DNA from: CAYLGY01 sp964383325
GTDB taxonomy: Bacteria > Pseudomonadota > Alphaproteobacteria > Rhizobiales > Rhizobiaceae
Assembly: GCA_964383325.1 (NCBI GenBank)
Contig: CAYLGY010000054.1
Coordinates: forward strand, 1 to 19,246
DNA: 19,246 bases
Direction of reading: 5' to 3'
Part shown: positions 6,948 to 14,913 of the stretch, piece after piece
How the letters are laid out: each line of letters starts with the position of its first letter
Position numbering within the stretch: position 1 is the first letter of the stretch
Position numbers and translations under genes: made by a program
Notes under the pieces: generated by a model
Databases searched by the model: none
Seen by the model: the letters and a program-made list of their open reading frames with translations, nothing else
What the model was told of the DNA's origin: nothing

Positions 6948-7730
6948 ATGAATGCCTTGAAGAGGATGCTCGCAATCGCCGCGGTGATTTCGTTGTTTGC
7001 CGGAGCGCCCGCGGTGGCGCAAACGCTGGAGTCAATCAAGTCCAGCGGCCTGGTACGGGTCGGCGTCATGCTTGACGTGCCGCCCTTCGGGCTTCTCGAC
7101 AATACGGGCGAACCCGACGGGCTCGATATCGACGTCGCAAGAACCATGGCGGAGGCCCTCGGGGTGGAACTCGAACTGGTGCCGGTCTCCAGCCCGAACC
7201 GCATTGGCTATCTGCTGACCAATCGGGTCGATCTGCTGATCGCCCTCCTGGCCGTCACCCCGGAGCGGCAACAGCAGATCCAGTTTTCCGAACCCTATGC
7301 GGGACAGACGGCAGGTGTGATCTCCACCACCGACAGGGAAATCAGGTCGTGGGAGGATCTGAAAGGTCTCACGGTTGCGACTTCCAGGGGCAGCGTCATC
7401 GACACGACGCTGACAGAGAATGCGCCGCCCGAAGCCACCATCCAGCGCTACGACGATGATGCCAGCGCCACGCAGGCCCTGCTTTCCGGACAGGTAGATG
7501 CCGTAGGAATGTCGCTTACGCTGGTGCGAGATCTGGATGCCCGCTTCCCGGGAAAATACGAGGCGAAGTTCGATATCTTCACCACGGTGCAGGGAATAGG
7601 CATGCGGCCAGGCGAAGAAGACATTCTGACCTTCACCAACAATTTCCTGCGAGAGATCAAGGCGAATGGCAAGCTGAATGAAATCACCCGCAAATGGCTC
7701 AATACAGACATGCCCGACGCCGTCAAATAG
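6948..7730 (+). CDS. Periplasmic amino-acid-binding protein of the ABC transporter (SBP_bac_3)
   Basis: Periplasmic solute receptor of 260 aa. A Sec signal peptide covers about residues 1-25: MNALKRMLAIAAV, a hydrophobic core, then GAPAVAQ. The mature domain starts LESIKSSGLVRVGV and carries the family features: PPFGLLDNTGEPDGLDIDVA near 45-64 and TPERQQQIQFSEPY (104-117), whose R107 corresponds to the arginine that holds the substrate alpha-carboxylate. The later WEDLKGLTVATSRGS hinge block is also typical. The ATG at 6948 was chosen because AGGAGGAG (6933-6940) sits 7 nt upstream and it begins a clean signal peptide; the in-frame ATG at 6918 would add ten residues (MKPRKRRREP). The ligand is probably an alpha-amino acid or derivative. 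Confidence 0.9.
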   Translation: MNALKRMLAIAAVISLFAGAPAVAQTLESIKSSGLVRVGVMLDVPPFGLLDNTGEPDGLDIDVARTMAEALGVELELVPVSSPNRIGYLLTNRVDLLIALLAVTPERQQQIQFSEPYAGQTAGVISTTDREIRSWEDLKGLTVATSRGSVIDTTLTENAPPEATIQRYDDDASATQALLSGQVDAVGMSLTLVRDLDARFPGKYEAKFDIFTTVQGIGMRPGEEDILTFTNNFLREIKANGKLNEITRKWLNTDMPDAVK

Positions 7731-7741
7731 TTGCCGGAAGC

Positions 7742-8506
7742 ATGAACCAGATCACGAAAGTCATGCATTTGGATAATCAGGTCATACTCATGGAGGGCGT
7801 TGAGAAATGGTTCGGCGCCTTCCATGCCCTGAAGGGCGTGAACCTTCAGGTCGCAGCCGGAGAGAAGGTCGTCGTATGCGGACCGTCGGGGTCAGGCAAG
7901 TCGACGCTGATCCGATGCATCAACCAGCTTGAGCGCCACCAGGCTGGCCGCATCGTGGTCAACGGGCGCGATGTGACGGAATCCGGCAAGACCCTCGCAA
8001 CGATCCGGCGCGAGGTCGGAATGGTTTTCCAGCAATTCAATCTCTTTCCTCACATGACTGCGCTGCAGAACTGCATGCTGGCGCCCATGCGCTCGCTTGG
8101 AATGTCGAAGGAGCAGGCCAGGCAGATCGCCTGCAAGTACCTCGAACGGGTCCACATTCTGGACCAGGCGGAGAAATATACGGCACAGCTTTCGGGTGGC
8201 CAGCAACAGCGCGTGGCGATTGCGCGGGCGCTGTGCATGAACCCGAAGATCATGCTGTTCGACGAGCCCACCTCGGCCCTTGATCCGGAAATGGTCAAGG
8301 AAGTTCTCGACACCATGTCCGAGCTGGCGCGCGACGGCATGACGATGATCTGCGTGACGCACGAGATGGGCTTCGCCCGCCGGGTGGCAGACCGAATAAT
8401 CTTCATGGACCAGGGGGAAATCGTCGAAGAGGGCCGCCCGAACGACTTCTTCGAGGCACCCAGCCATCCGCGGGCCAAGGCCTTCCTCGCCCAGATCCTT
8501 CACTGA
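7742..8506 (+). CDS. Polar amino-acid ABC transporter ATP-binding protein (GlnQ/HisP family)
   Basis: Cytoplasmic ATPase that drives the importer encoded just upstream; 254 aa. All nucleotide-binding motifs are intact: Walker A GPSGSGKST (47-55), Q-loop in FQQFNLFPHMT (96-106), signature LSGGQQQR (150-157), Walker B IMLFDE (170-175) with its catalytic glutamate, D-loop SALDPE (178-183) and switch histidine in CVTHEM (H207). The FNLFPHMT and THEMGFAR blocks are characteristic of the polar amino-acid subfamily. The ATG at 7742 lies 11 nt after the binding-protein stop behind GGAAG; an in-frame ATG at 7694 would overlap the upstream gene. Confidence 0.92.
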   Translation: MNQITKVMHLDNQVILMEGVEKWFGAFHALKGVNLQVAAGEKVVVCGPSGSGKSTLIRCINQLERHQAGRIVVNGRDVTESGKTLATIRREVGMVFQQFNLFPHMTALQNCMLAPMRSLGMSKEQARQIACKYLERVHILDQAEKYTAQLSGGQQQRVAIARALCMNPKIMLFDEPTSALDPEMVKEVLDTMSELARDGMTMICVTHEMGFARRVADRIIFMDQGEIVEEGRPNDFFEAPSHPRAKAFLAQILH

Positions 8507-8519
8507 TTTCCGAACGATA

Positions 8520-8538
8520 TTCCGGCACAGCTCCGGAA
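8520..8538 (+). repeat. Short inverted repeat between the ATPase and aminotransferase genes
   Basis: TTCCGG (8520-8525) and CCGGAA (8533-8538) pair perfectly around a 7-nt loop, CACAGCT, just upstream of the aminotransferase SD. No T-run follows, so this is not an intrinsic terminator. It could be an RNA-processing or stability element that sets importer expression apart from the enzyme genes. With a 6-bp stem, chance is possible. Confidence 0.3.
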
Positions 8539-8550
8539 ATGGAGACACGA

Positions 8551-9795
8551 ATGCACGACCCATCCGATCCGATCGCTTCCCGGTTTCGCGCCGGCCTGCC
8601 GAAGCCGGTCATCGCTTCGCCGAAACTGCCCAGATACATGTTTACGGGCGGCAACAACGAACGCGAATCGGTGCCTGTCGAGGAACTCGCCGCGGCTGCA
8701 CAAGCGGCGATCCTGCGGGAAGGGCGCCAGCTCGCCCTGTATCACATGGGCGCCAGCCCGCTCGGCCATGAAGGATTGCGCCGCTTTGTCTGCAAGAAGC
8801 TTCTGAAGCGCGGCACCCGGATCGGCATCGAGAGCACATTGATCACCGGCGGTTCGGGAACGGGCCTCGATCTTGTGAACAATGTGCTTCTCGAAGCCGG
8901 TGACGTCGTTCTCTTCGAGGAGTTCTCCTACAGCGGTGCGATCGAGAACGTCCGTGAGAAGGGCGTGGATATCGTTCCCGTCGCGCTGGATGACGACGGC
9001 ATCGTGATCGCATCGCTTGAAGTGGCGCTGGAGAGACTGGCCCGGGAAGGGCGGCCGGCCAAATATCTCTACACCATCCCCACCGTCCAGAATCCCACGG
9101 GCACGATCCTGCCCCTGGAGCGCCGGCTCCAGATCATTGCGCTGGCGCGGCAGCACGGTTTCACCATTTTCGAGGATGACTGCTATTCGGACATCGTCTG
9201 GGAGCCGGGCGATGTTCCGCCTTCCTTTCTCGGATTGGCGCCGGACGTGACCATCCATATCGGCTCGTTTTCCAAGAACCTCGTGCCGGCGCTCCGGCTT
9301 GGATATCTCAGCGCCCGGCCGGAAGTGGTCGCGCAGATCGCAGCGCTCAAGCGCGATGGCGGCACGGGCGCGCTCGGCCAGATGATTGCAGCCGAATTCC
9401 TTGAGCAGCGCTTCGATCAGCACATTACGAGGCTGACGACAAGCCTGAAGCGCAAGCGCGATGTGATCGTGGAAGCCGTCGAGGGCGAATTCGGCACGGC
9501 TGCGAACATCTGGATGCCGAAAGGCGGCATCTACATCTGGGTGAAACTGCCCGACGGGGTCGATACAAGGGCGTTGCTCGCACCCGCCGCCGCAAACGAC
9601 CTGTCGTTCAATGCCGGCCCGGACTGGGCTGTCGATGGCGATCGGTCCGCCAGCTGGTTCAGGCTGTGCTTTGCGCTTGCCACGGATGAGGAAATCCGGG
9701 AAGGCGTTCGCCTTCTCGCGCAGATTTCCCATGACATCTGCGGCATTCCGGAAATCAGTCGCAATGTTGCCAATGTTCGCCACCAGCACCAATGA
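8551..9795 (+). CDS. PLP-dependent aminotransferase (class I/II, 2-aminoadipate/MocR-like)
   Basis: Predicted cytoplasmic fold-type I aminotransferase, 414 aa, related to the LysN/Aro8 group and to the catalytic half of MocR regulators, but without a DNA-binding domain. Numbered from 8551: YHMGASPLGHEGLRRFV (64-80) is the substrate-side block and TGGSGTGLDLV the phosphate-binding region. TIPTVQNPTG (175-184) holds the cofactor-ring asparagine and FEDDCY (207-212) the aspartate for the pyridine nitrogen. SFSK (239-242) has the Schiff-base lysine K242. SWFRLCFA near the C-terminus carries the arginine for the substrate carboxylate. GGAGA at 8540-8544 favours ATG 8551 over ATG 8539. The position directly after the importer suggests that it deaminates the imported compound or its product; the amino donor is not determinable. 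Confidence 0.85.
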   Translation: MHDPSDPIASRFRAGLPKPVIASPKLPRYMFTGGNNERESVPVEELAAAAQAAILREGRQLALYHMGASPLGHEGLRRFVCKKLLKRGTRIGIESTLITGGSGTGLDLVNNVLLEAGDVVLFEEFSYSGAIENVREKGVDIVPVALDDDGIVIASLEVALERLAREGRPAKYLYTIPTVQNPTGTILPLERRLQIIALARQHGFTIFEDDCYSDIVWEPGDVPPSFLGLAPDVTIHIGSFSKNLVPALRLGYLSARPEVVAQIAALKRDGGTGALGQMIAAEFLEQRFDQHITRLTTSLKRKRDVIVEAVEGEFGTAANIWMPKGGIYIWVKLPDGVDTRALLAPAAANDLSFNAGPDWAVDGDRSASWFRLCFALATDEEIREGVRLLAQISHDICGIPEISRNVANVRHQHQ

Positions 9796-9802
9796 GGCCC
9801 GG

Positions 9803-10441
9803 ATGATCGATCTTTATACATGGATCACGCCCAACGGACGAAAGATATCCATCCTCCTCGAAGAGCTGGGCATCGACTATGCTTGCCATGCGGTGGATAT
9901 CACCCGCAACGAGCAATTCTCCGCAGACTATGCCGCCATCCATCCCAACGGGAAGATCCCGGCGATCATCGACCGGGAGAATGGCCGCACGATCATCGAG
10001 TCCGCGGCGATCATGATCTATCTCGCGGAAAAATACGGCCGCTTTCTGGGGCAGTCGGAAACTGACCGGATGGAGGTGCTCCAATGGCTGATCTGGCAAG
10101 CGGCCAGCCTCGGGCCGCTGCTGGGGCAGGCGCATCATTTCCTGCACTATTTTCCCCAGGCATCCGCCTACGCATCGGAGCGCTACAGGAATGAGGCTGA
10201 CCGCCTTTACGCGAATCTCGATCAAAGGCTGGAAGGACGGGAGTTCGTGGCAGGCGCCTATTCCATTGCCGACATGGCCATCTGGCCGTGGGTTTCGCGC
10301 TTCGAATGGCAGCAGGTGGATCTCGCCTCTTTCGCGAATGTGCATCGCTGGTACGAAATGCTGGCCGGTCGGCCGGAAGTGCAACGCGGCTATCATCAGC
10401 CTTTCTACGTGCAGGATATCCCCCATCCCCGGCCCGGGTGA
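9803..10441 (+). CDS. Glutathione S-transferase family protein (YfcG/Nu-class-like disulfide reductase)
   Basis: Predicted cytoplasmic GST-fold protein of 212 aa. The thioredoxin-like N-terminal domain begins MIDLYTWITPNGRKISILLE; T9 and N11 occupy the positions of the two residues that replace the classical Tyr/Ser/Cys in E. coli YfcG. NGKIPAII and the ESAAIMIYLAEKYG block (GSH gamma-glutamyl binding) follow. The all-helical C-terminal domain contains LQWLIWQAASLGPLLGQAHHF and a YSIADMAIWPWV block, both close to YfcG. YfcG-type proteins bind glutathione or GSSG and have disulfide-bond reductase activity. The gene starts 7 nt after the aminotransferase stop, so it is co-transcribed. A GSH conjugation or protective role in the pathway is possible but inferred. 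The ATG at 9803 begins exactly at the conserved domain. Confidence 0.88.
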   Translation: MIDLYTWITPNGRKISILLEELGIDYACHAVDITRNEQFSADYAAIHPNGKIPAIIDRENGRTIIESAAIMIYLAEKYGRFLGQSETDRMEVLQWLIWQAASLGPLLGQAHHFLHYFPQASAYASERYRNEADRLYANLDQRLEGREFVAGAYSIADMAIWPWVSRFEWQQVDLASFANVHRWYEMLAGRPEVQRGYHQPFYVQDIPHPRPG

Positions 10442-10567
10442 TGCCAGGGACCGTTTCGGAGGGTTGGGCGCCACGCGAAGCGACGAGGACAAGGGCCAGG
10501 GCCCCGAGCAGAAGACTTCCTGTAACCGGCGGGTCAACCAGTCCGGCACAGTTCAAAGGCGCAATTC

Positions 10568-11353
10568 ATGGTGAGCAGATTCGAGAAGCAAGAGCAGGAT
10601 GGCGGGATCAGGATCCTCATCGTCAATCCCAACACGACGGGCTCGATGACGGAACGGATCGGAGAAATCGCCCGGCAGGCTGCCTGTCCCGGCACGACGA
10701 TCACCGCCGTCAATCCGACGCACGGCCCGGCCGCCGTCGAAGGATTCTTCGACGGCGCGCTTAGCGTTCCCGGGCTGCTGCAGCAGATTGCGCGTGGCGA
10801 AAACGAGAAGGTCGATGCCCATATTGTCGCCTGTTTCGACGACACCGGCCTGGACGCTGCGCGTGCGCTCGCCTTTGCGCCAGTTATCGGCATCGGCGAG
10901 GCTGCCTTTCACCTGGCTTCGCTGGTAGGGGACCGGTTCAGCGTGGTCACGACCCTCTCCCGTTCGGTGGCAACGATCGAGGCCAACCTGGTCAGGTACG
11001 GTCTTGTTGCGCGCTGCGCGGGGGTGCATGCCGCCAATGTGCCGGTGCTGGCGCTCGATGGGCCCGATGTGGCGGTACGGGAGAAGGTGGAACTTGCCGT
11101 GCAGCAGGTGCTGGCCGCGGACAGGTCGGAGGCAATCGTCCTGGGGTGCGCCGGCATGGCAGGTCTTGCCGAAGAACTGTCGAAGAAATTCGAAGTTCCT
11201 GTCATCGACGGCGTTGCCGCTGCGGTGAAGATGGCCGAAGGGCTGGTGTCGCTCGGATTGCGAACCTCGAAAATCCGCGCCTATGCCCCGCCCTTTCCGG
11301 AACGCCTGCTGGCACTGGACGAGATCGGCCAGAGCAATCTGCCGTCCGGTTGA
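10568..11353 (+). CDS. Asp/Glu/hydantoin racemase family protein
   Basis: Predicted cytoplasmic enzyme of 261 aa. The N-terminal beta strand and phosphate-like loop ILIVNPNTTGSMTERI (16-31) are the hallmark of hydantoin/allantoin racemases. Two catalytic cysteines are present: C89 in VACFDDTGLDAAR and C194 in VLGCAGMAGL, as needed for two-base racemisation. GVAAAVKMAEGLVSLGLRTS near 214-233 closes the conserved core. Relatives racemise 5-substituted hydantoins, allantoin or amino acids, and some decarboxylate arylmalonates, so the exact reaction is open. The gene follows the GST by 126 nt of apparently non-coding sequence; AAAGG lies upstream of the ATG. Sharing the strand with hydrolases of cyclic-amide type (CE4 and M24 members) makes a ring-compound substrate plausible. 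Confidence 0.85.
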   Translation: MVSRFEKQEQDGGIRILIVNPNTTGSMTERIGEIARQAACPGTTITAVNPTHGPAAVEGFFDGALSVPGLLQQIARGENEKVDAHIVACFDDTGLDAARALAFAPVIGIGEAAFHLASLVGDRFSVVTTLSRSVATIEANLVRYGLVARCAGVHAANVPVLALDGPDVAVREKVELAVQQVLAADRSEAIVLGCAGMAGLAEELSKKFEVPVIDGVAAAVKMAEGLVSLGLRTSKIRAYAPPFPERLLALDEIGQSNLPSG

Positions 11354-11562
11354 TCCCCTACTCTGGTTGAGGACTACAACGCGAGGCGGTGGAGGCCGAG
11401 ACGGGCGCAGCGGCTTTGCCCGATCATGGTGCTTGTAGATGTTTCGAAAAAAGGCGAGGATCATGGCAGCGGTGCATGGCCTTGCCTGGCGCTCCCAACT
11501 TGTCCAGCCATGAGCAGCCATCCCGGCATTCCTCCTGTTCCTAACATTTCCAGAGGCAGCAA

Positions 11563-12480
11563 ATGAAGATCGGTGTACTCTTCCCCCAGTTCGAGATCGG
11601 CAGCGACCCGAAAAATATCCGAGACTTCGCCGTCACCGCCGACGAGCTTGGCTACACCCACCTTACCGCTTTCGACCAGATCATCGGGCTGAACAAGGCG
11701 AGTCGGCCGGATTGGACCTATGTCCACGATGCGGAAGACATGTTTCACGAATTGTTTGTCCTGTATGGCTACCTTGCCGCCATCACCCGCAGGATCGAGT
11801 TCGTCACCGGCGTACTCGTGCTGCCGATGCGGGGCACGGCGCTCGTCGCCAAACAGGCCGCCGAGGTCGATCTCCTGAGCGGCGGTCGCCTGCGCCTCGG
11901 TGTCGGTGTCGGGGTGAAACCGGATGAATTCGAGGCATGTGGCGAAGAATTCCGCAATCGGGGCAAGCGGATGGACGAACAGATTGATCTGTTGCGCAAG
12001 CTGTGGTGCTCCGATCTGATCACCTATGAGGGCGCCTACCATCGGGTGCGCGACGGAGGCATCAATCCGCTGCCGGTCCAGCGACCGATCCCGATCTGGA
12101 TCGGCGGCGTTTCCGAGGCTGCGATCCGGCGCGTCGCCACGATCGGCGATGGCTGGCTGCCCAATTTCCAGGCCGACGATACGGGTCGTCGCAAGATCGA
12201 GGAAATGCGCAGGATCGCTATTGCGCATGGCCGCAATCCGGACGAGATCGGCATCGAGGCGACGATGACGATCATCGACCGCACCCACGCGCAATTGCGC
12301 GAGGAAATGGAGGCCTGGCGGGCCATGGGCGCGACCCATATCACCATCAACACCATGCCGGAGCGATGGGTCGAGGAAGAACAGCGCTGGAACAAGGCCG
12401 ATATTGGCGGGCTTGCCGATCCGGCTGCCCATATCGAGATCATCCGGTCCTTCCGCGAAGCCTTTCCTGAATATTTCTGA
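11563..12480 (+). CDS. LLM-class F420-dependent oxidoreductase
   Basis: Bacterial luciferase-like (beta/alpha)8-barrel enzyme of 305 aa, predicted cytoplasmic. It begins MKIGVLFPQFEIGSDP and has YTHLTAFDQI (31-40), TGVLVLPMRGTALVAKQAAEVD (82-103) and SGGRLRLGVGVGVKPDEF (106-123). PIWIGGVSEAAIRRVATIGDGW follows, and the helical C-terminal end closes the barrel. These blocks fit the F420-using branch of the superfamily rather than the FMNH2-using luciferases or alkanesulfonate monooxygenases, and a complete F420 operon lies 8 kb upstream. It probably reduces, oxidises or dehydrogenates a small organic substrate with F420 or F420H2. FMN use cannot be excluded by sequence reading. GAGGCAG precedes the ATG. 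The 209 nt between the racemase and this gene holds no feature I recognise. Confidence 0.85.
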   Translation: MKIGVLFPQFEIGSDPKNIRDFAVTADELGYTHLTAFDQIIGLNKASRPDWTYVHDAEDMFHELFVLYGYLAAITRRIEFVTGVLVLPMRGTALVAKQAAEVDLLSGGRLRLGVGVGVKPDEFEACGEEFRNRGKRMDEQIDLLRKLWCSDLITYEGAYHRVRDGGINPLPVQRPIPIWIGGVSEAAIRRVATIGDGWLPNFQADDTGRRKIEEMRRIAIAHGRNPDEIGIEATMTIIDRTHAQLREEMEAWRAMGATHITINTMPERWVEEEQRWNKADIGGLADPAAHIEIIRSFREAFPEYF

Positions 12481-12484
12481 TCCG

Positions 12485-13660
12485 ATGTCTCCGTTCGACC
12501 GAAAGGAATTCCTCGACCGGATCGGGAGGGTCAAGGCGAGGATGGCCGATACCGGGATCGACGTGCTGGTGTCGGCCGACCCTGCCAATATCAACTATCT
12601 CACCGGCTATGATGGCTGGTCCTTCTATGTGCACCAATATGCCGTGCTGGCGCTGGACCGGGAGGAGCCGATCTGGGTGGGGAGGGGAATGGATGCTCCC
12701 GGCGCGCGCCTGACGGCCTTCCTGCGCCCGGAGAATCTCGTTTCCTATCCGGAAGACCATGTGGATTCGCAATCGAAGCATCCGGCGCAATTCCTGGCGC
12801 AGCTGATCGCGAAATTCGGCCTTGCCCAGGCGAGGATCGGGATCGACCTGGACAGTTTCTACTTCACTGCCCGGGATTATCTCGAACTGGACCGCGCCTT
12901 GCCGGACGCCCGGATCGTGGATGCGAAGGGGTTGGTGAACTGGGTGCGGCTCATCAAGTCTCCTGCGGAAATCCGGCTGATGCGCGGCGCCGCGGAGATT
13001 GTCGGCAAGGCGATGGAAGCCGGAATGGCGGCAATCGAACCGGGCGTCCGGGAATGCGATGCGGTCGCCCGGATCACCGCGGCGCAACTGCACGGGACCG
13101 CCGATTTCTGGGGCGACTATCCGGCAGCGCTCGCTCAGGTGCCCAGCGGACGAAAAAGCGCCGCGCCGCACATGACCTGGTCGGGCGACCGATACGAGAA
13201 GGATACGGTCGCATATCTGGAGCTGGGGGGCTGCCATCACCGCTATCACGCTGCGCTGGCGCGTACGCTCTATATGGGCAAACCGCCCGCGGCGCTCCTC
13301 GATCTCGCCGACATTGTTTCGGAAGGCCTGGACGCGGCGCTGGATGCGGCCCGGCCCGGCGTGACCTGCCACGAGGTGGAGGCGGCATGGCGAAAAATCA
13401 TCGAGCGCGCCGGCTACCGGAAGTCTTCGCGCATCGGCTATTCCATCGGCCTCAACTATCCTCCCGACTGGGGCGAGCGGACCGCCAGCCTGCGACAGGA
13501 CGATCATACGGTGCTGGCGCCGAACATGTGCTTTCACATGATTCTCGGCATGTGGCAGGAGGATTGGGGCTATGAGCTCAGCGAGACCTTCTGCGTCCGC
13601 GAGACCGGCGCTCCCGAAGTTCTGACGGACTTTCCGCGCGAACTGGTGGTGAAGGATTAG
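12485..13660 (+). CDS. M24 (creatinase/Xaa-Pro peptidase fold) hydrolase, ectoine-hydrolase-like, metal ligands lost
   Basis: Pita-bread-fold hydrolase of 391 aa. The creatinase N-terminal domain (about 8-150) contains DPANINYLTGYDGWSFYVHQ (32-51). The catalytic domain follows from about 160 with LIKSPAEIRLMRGAAEI (156-172). In canonical M24 peptidases two Asp, one His and two Glu bind metals. Here the first Asp position is E246 (YLELGG), the second is A257 (RYHAALART), and the His-containing GHGIG is GYSIG (318-322). The pattern matches metal-independent members such as creatinase and ectoine hydrolase DoeA/EutD, as do IGLNYPPDWGERTASLR (321-337) and EDWGYELSE (359-367). It likely opens or cleaves a C-N bond in a small molecule rather than a peptide. 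It starts 4 nt after the LLM stop. The other ectoine genes (eutB, eutC, eutE) are absent, so an ectoine role is not assumed. Confidence 0.85.
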   Translation: MSPFDRKEFLDRIGRVKARMADTGIDVLVSADPANINYLTGYDGWSFYVHQYAVLALDREEPIWVGRGMDAPGARLTAFLRPENLVSYPEDHVDSQSKHPAQFLAQLIAKFGLAQARIGIDLDSFYFTARDYLELDRALPDARIVDAKGLVNWVRLIKSPAEIRLMRGAAEIVGKAMEAGMAAIEPGVRECDAVARITAAQLHGTADFWGDYPAALAQVPSGRKSAAPHMTWSGDRYEKDTVAYLELGGCHHRYHAALARTLYMGKPPAALLDLADIVSEGLDAALDAARPGVTCHEVEAAWRKIIERAGYRKSSRIGYSIGLNYPPDWGERTASLRQDDHTVLAPNMCFHMILGMWQEDWGYELSETFCVRETGAPEVLTDFPRELVVKD

Positions 13661-13685
13661 CGTAGCGAACTTTCTTCGGGGCGCG

Positions 13686-13723
13686 GGGAGCCGGTTGTCT
13701 TTCCGGTTTCCTGCGTCTACTTT
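13686..13723 (+). terminator. Weak stem-loop after the M24 gene, overlapping a possible promoter
   Basis: GGGAGCCGG (13686-13694) can pair with CCGGTTTCC (13703-13711), including two G-T wobbles, around an 8-nt loop 25 nt past the M24 stop. There is no T-run, so termination would be weak or Rho-assisted. TTGTCT (13695-13700) and TACTTT (13718-13723) lie 17 nt apart in the same stretch and could be a weak promoter for the liv-type operon. Both readings are tentative. Confidence 0.25.
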
Positions 13724-13786
13724 CAGTCAAAGCTGGGGAGATGGCCATTGCAGGCCGCCGGACAGCTCAGGGAGGTAGACACGACA

Positions 13787-14896
13787 ATGAAAACCTGGCT
13801 TAGAATCGTAGCAGCGAGCGCCATGGTGGCTGGCAGCTTGACGCTAGCTCGCGCGGCCGATCCGATCCCGGTCGGCGTGATCGCCAACCTTACCGGACAG
13901 GATGTCAAGACCAGCCTGCAGATGACGCGTGGCGTCGAGCTTGCGGTCGAAGAAATCAATGCCGCAGGCGGCGTCAATGGCGCCCCGATCCGGCTGATTG
14001 TCGAGGATTCAGAGTTCCGGGCGCAGGAAGCGCTGAATGCAGCCACCAAGCTCTACACGGTGGACGGGGTGGAAGCTGCGATCATGTTTGGCGGCAGCAG
14101 CCTGATGATCCCTGTCGCCCAGCTGGCGAAGGATCATGGCAAGGTGCTGATCAACACCTCGTCTTCCTCGCCGAAGCTTGGCGAATATCCCGGCACCCTG
14201 TTCAGCATCCTGCCGCTCGACGATATTCTCGCAAAGGATCTGGGTGAATTCGTCGCCGACAGCGGCGTGAAGAGGGCGGCCGTGGTCGTGCCCAACAATG
14301 CCTTCGGACTCGGCGTAGCAGAGGCGGCGATCGAGGCCTTCGAGGCCAGGGGCGGGGAAATCGTCCAGAAAATCGTCTACACGGAAGGCCAGCCGAATTA
14401 TCGGGCCGATGTGCAAGTGCTCGCCAGCGCCGATTTTGATGGCATCATCACCTGCGGATATGGCGAGGACACGCGCACGATCCTGCGTTCGGTGCGCGAA
14501 CTCAACATCGAGGCGCCCTGGTTTGCGGCTTATCCTTCCATCCTGCAGATCGAGAATCCGGAATGGATGAATGGCAAGCTCACCGGCATCGACAATGGTG
14601 GCTATTCAGAAGGCATCGGCCTCGAAGTGTTCGAGAAATACAAGGCGAAATACAATGAGGACGATGTCCTCGCGCATGCCTATTACGGCTATGACGCCAT
14701 GATGGTACTCGCCGAAGCCCTGAAATCCGGCACGGATGCGGCCTCGATTGCCGCTGCCCTGCCGACCGTCGTCGAGACCTATGAAGGCGCCAGCGGCAAG
14801 ATCGTCTGGGACGAGCGCGGCCAGAGGATCGACCCGCCGGTGGACATCATCAGCTATACGGACGGAATGTTCCAGAAGTCCGGCAGCCGCAACTGA
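13787..14896 (+). CDS. Branched-chain-type ABC transporter substrate-binding protein (LivJ family)
   Basis: Periplasmic receptor of 369 aa in the type I periplasmic-binding fold (Peripla_BP_6). The signal peptide MKTWLRIVAASAMV through LTLARA ends near residue 23, and the mature protein starts ADPIPVGVIANLTG. ELAVEEINAAGGVNGAPI, then INTSSSSPKL in the ligand region, then VVVPNNAFGLGVAEAAIEAF, follow the family order. The ATG at 13787 was chosen for its clean signal peptide and GGAGG at 13771-13775; the in-frame ATG at 13748 would add 13 residues. Homologues bind Leu/Ile/Val but also amides, urea and aromatic acids, so the ligand is open. A strong stem-loop separates it from the permease genes. 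Confidence 0.9.
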   Translation: MKTWLRIVAASAMVAGSLTLARAADPIPVGVIANLTGQDVKTSLQMTRGVELAVEEINAAGGVNGAPIRLIVEDSEFRAQEALNAATKLYTVDGVEAAIMFGGSSLMIPVAQLAKDHGKVLINTSSSSPKLGEYPGTLFSILPLDDILAKDLGEFVADSGVKRAAVVVPNNAFGLGVAEAAIEAFEARGGEIVQKIVYTEGQPNYRADVQVLASADFDGIITCGYGEDTRTILRSVRELNIEAPWFAAYPSILQIENPEWMNGKLTGIDNGGYSEGIGLEVFEKYKAKYNEDDVLAHAYYGYDAMMVLAEALKSGTDAASIAAALPTVVETYEGASGKIVWDERGQRIDPPVDIISYTDGMFQKSGSRN

Positions 14897-14913
14897 TCGA
14901 CTTGCCCGAAATG

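Noticed and set aside
8551..9795. MocR-type transcriptional regulator
   Set aside because: The aminotransferase domain is complete but there is no N-terminal winged helix; the protein starts directly with the catalytic domain.
10011..10556. Minus-strand frame starting with a hydrophobic stretch (VTGSLLLGALALVLVASRG) opposite the GST gene
   Set aside because: Most of the frame is antisense to a clearly conserved GST and the rest is arginine/proline-rich shadow; only the first 40 codons are hydrophobic. No SD or family resemblance.
11354..11562. Remnant of an insertion sequence between racemase and LLM genes
   Set aside because: The 209 nt is less gene-like than its surroundings, but I see no terminal inverted repeats, target duplication or transposase motif.
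10568..13660. Ectoine utilisation cluster (eutA/eutD-like genes next to an Ehu-like importer)
   Set aside because: The M24 protein resembles EutD/DoeA, but the racemase is of the hydantoin type (ILIVNPNTT), and eutB, eutC and eutE/doeB equivalents are missing.
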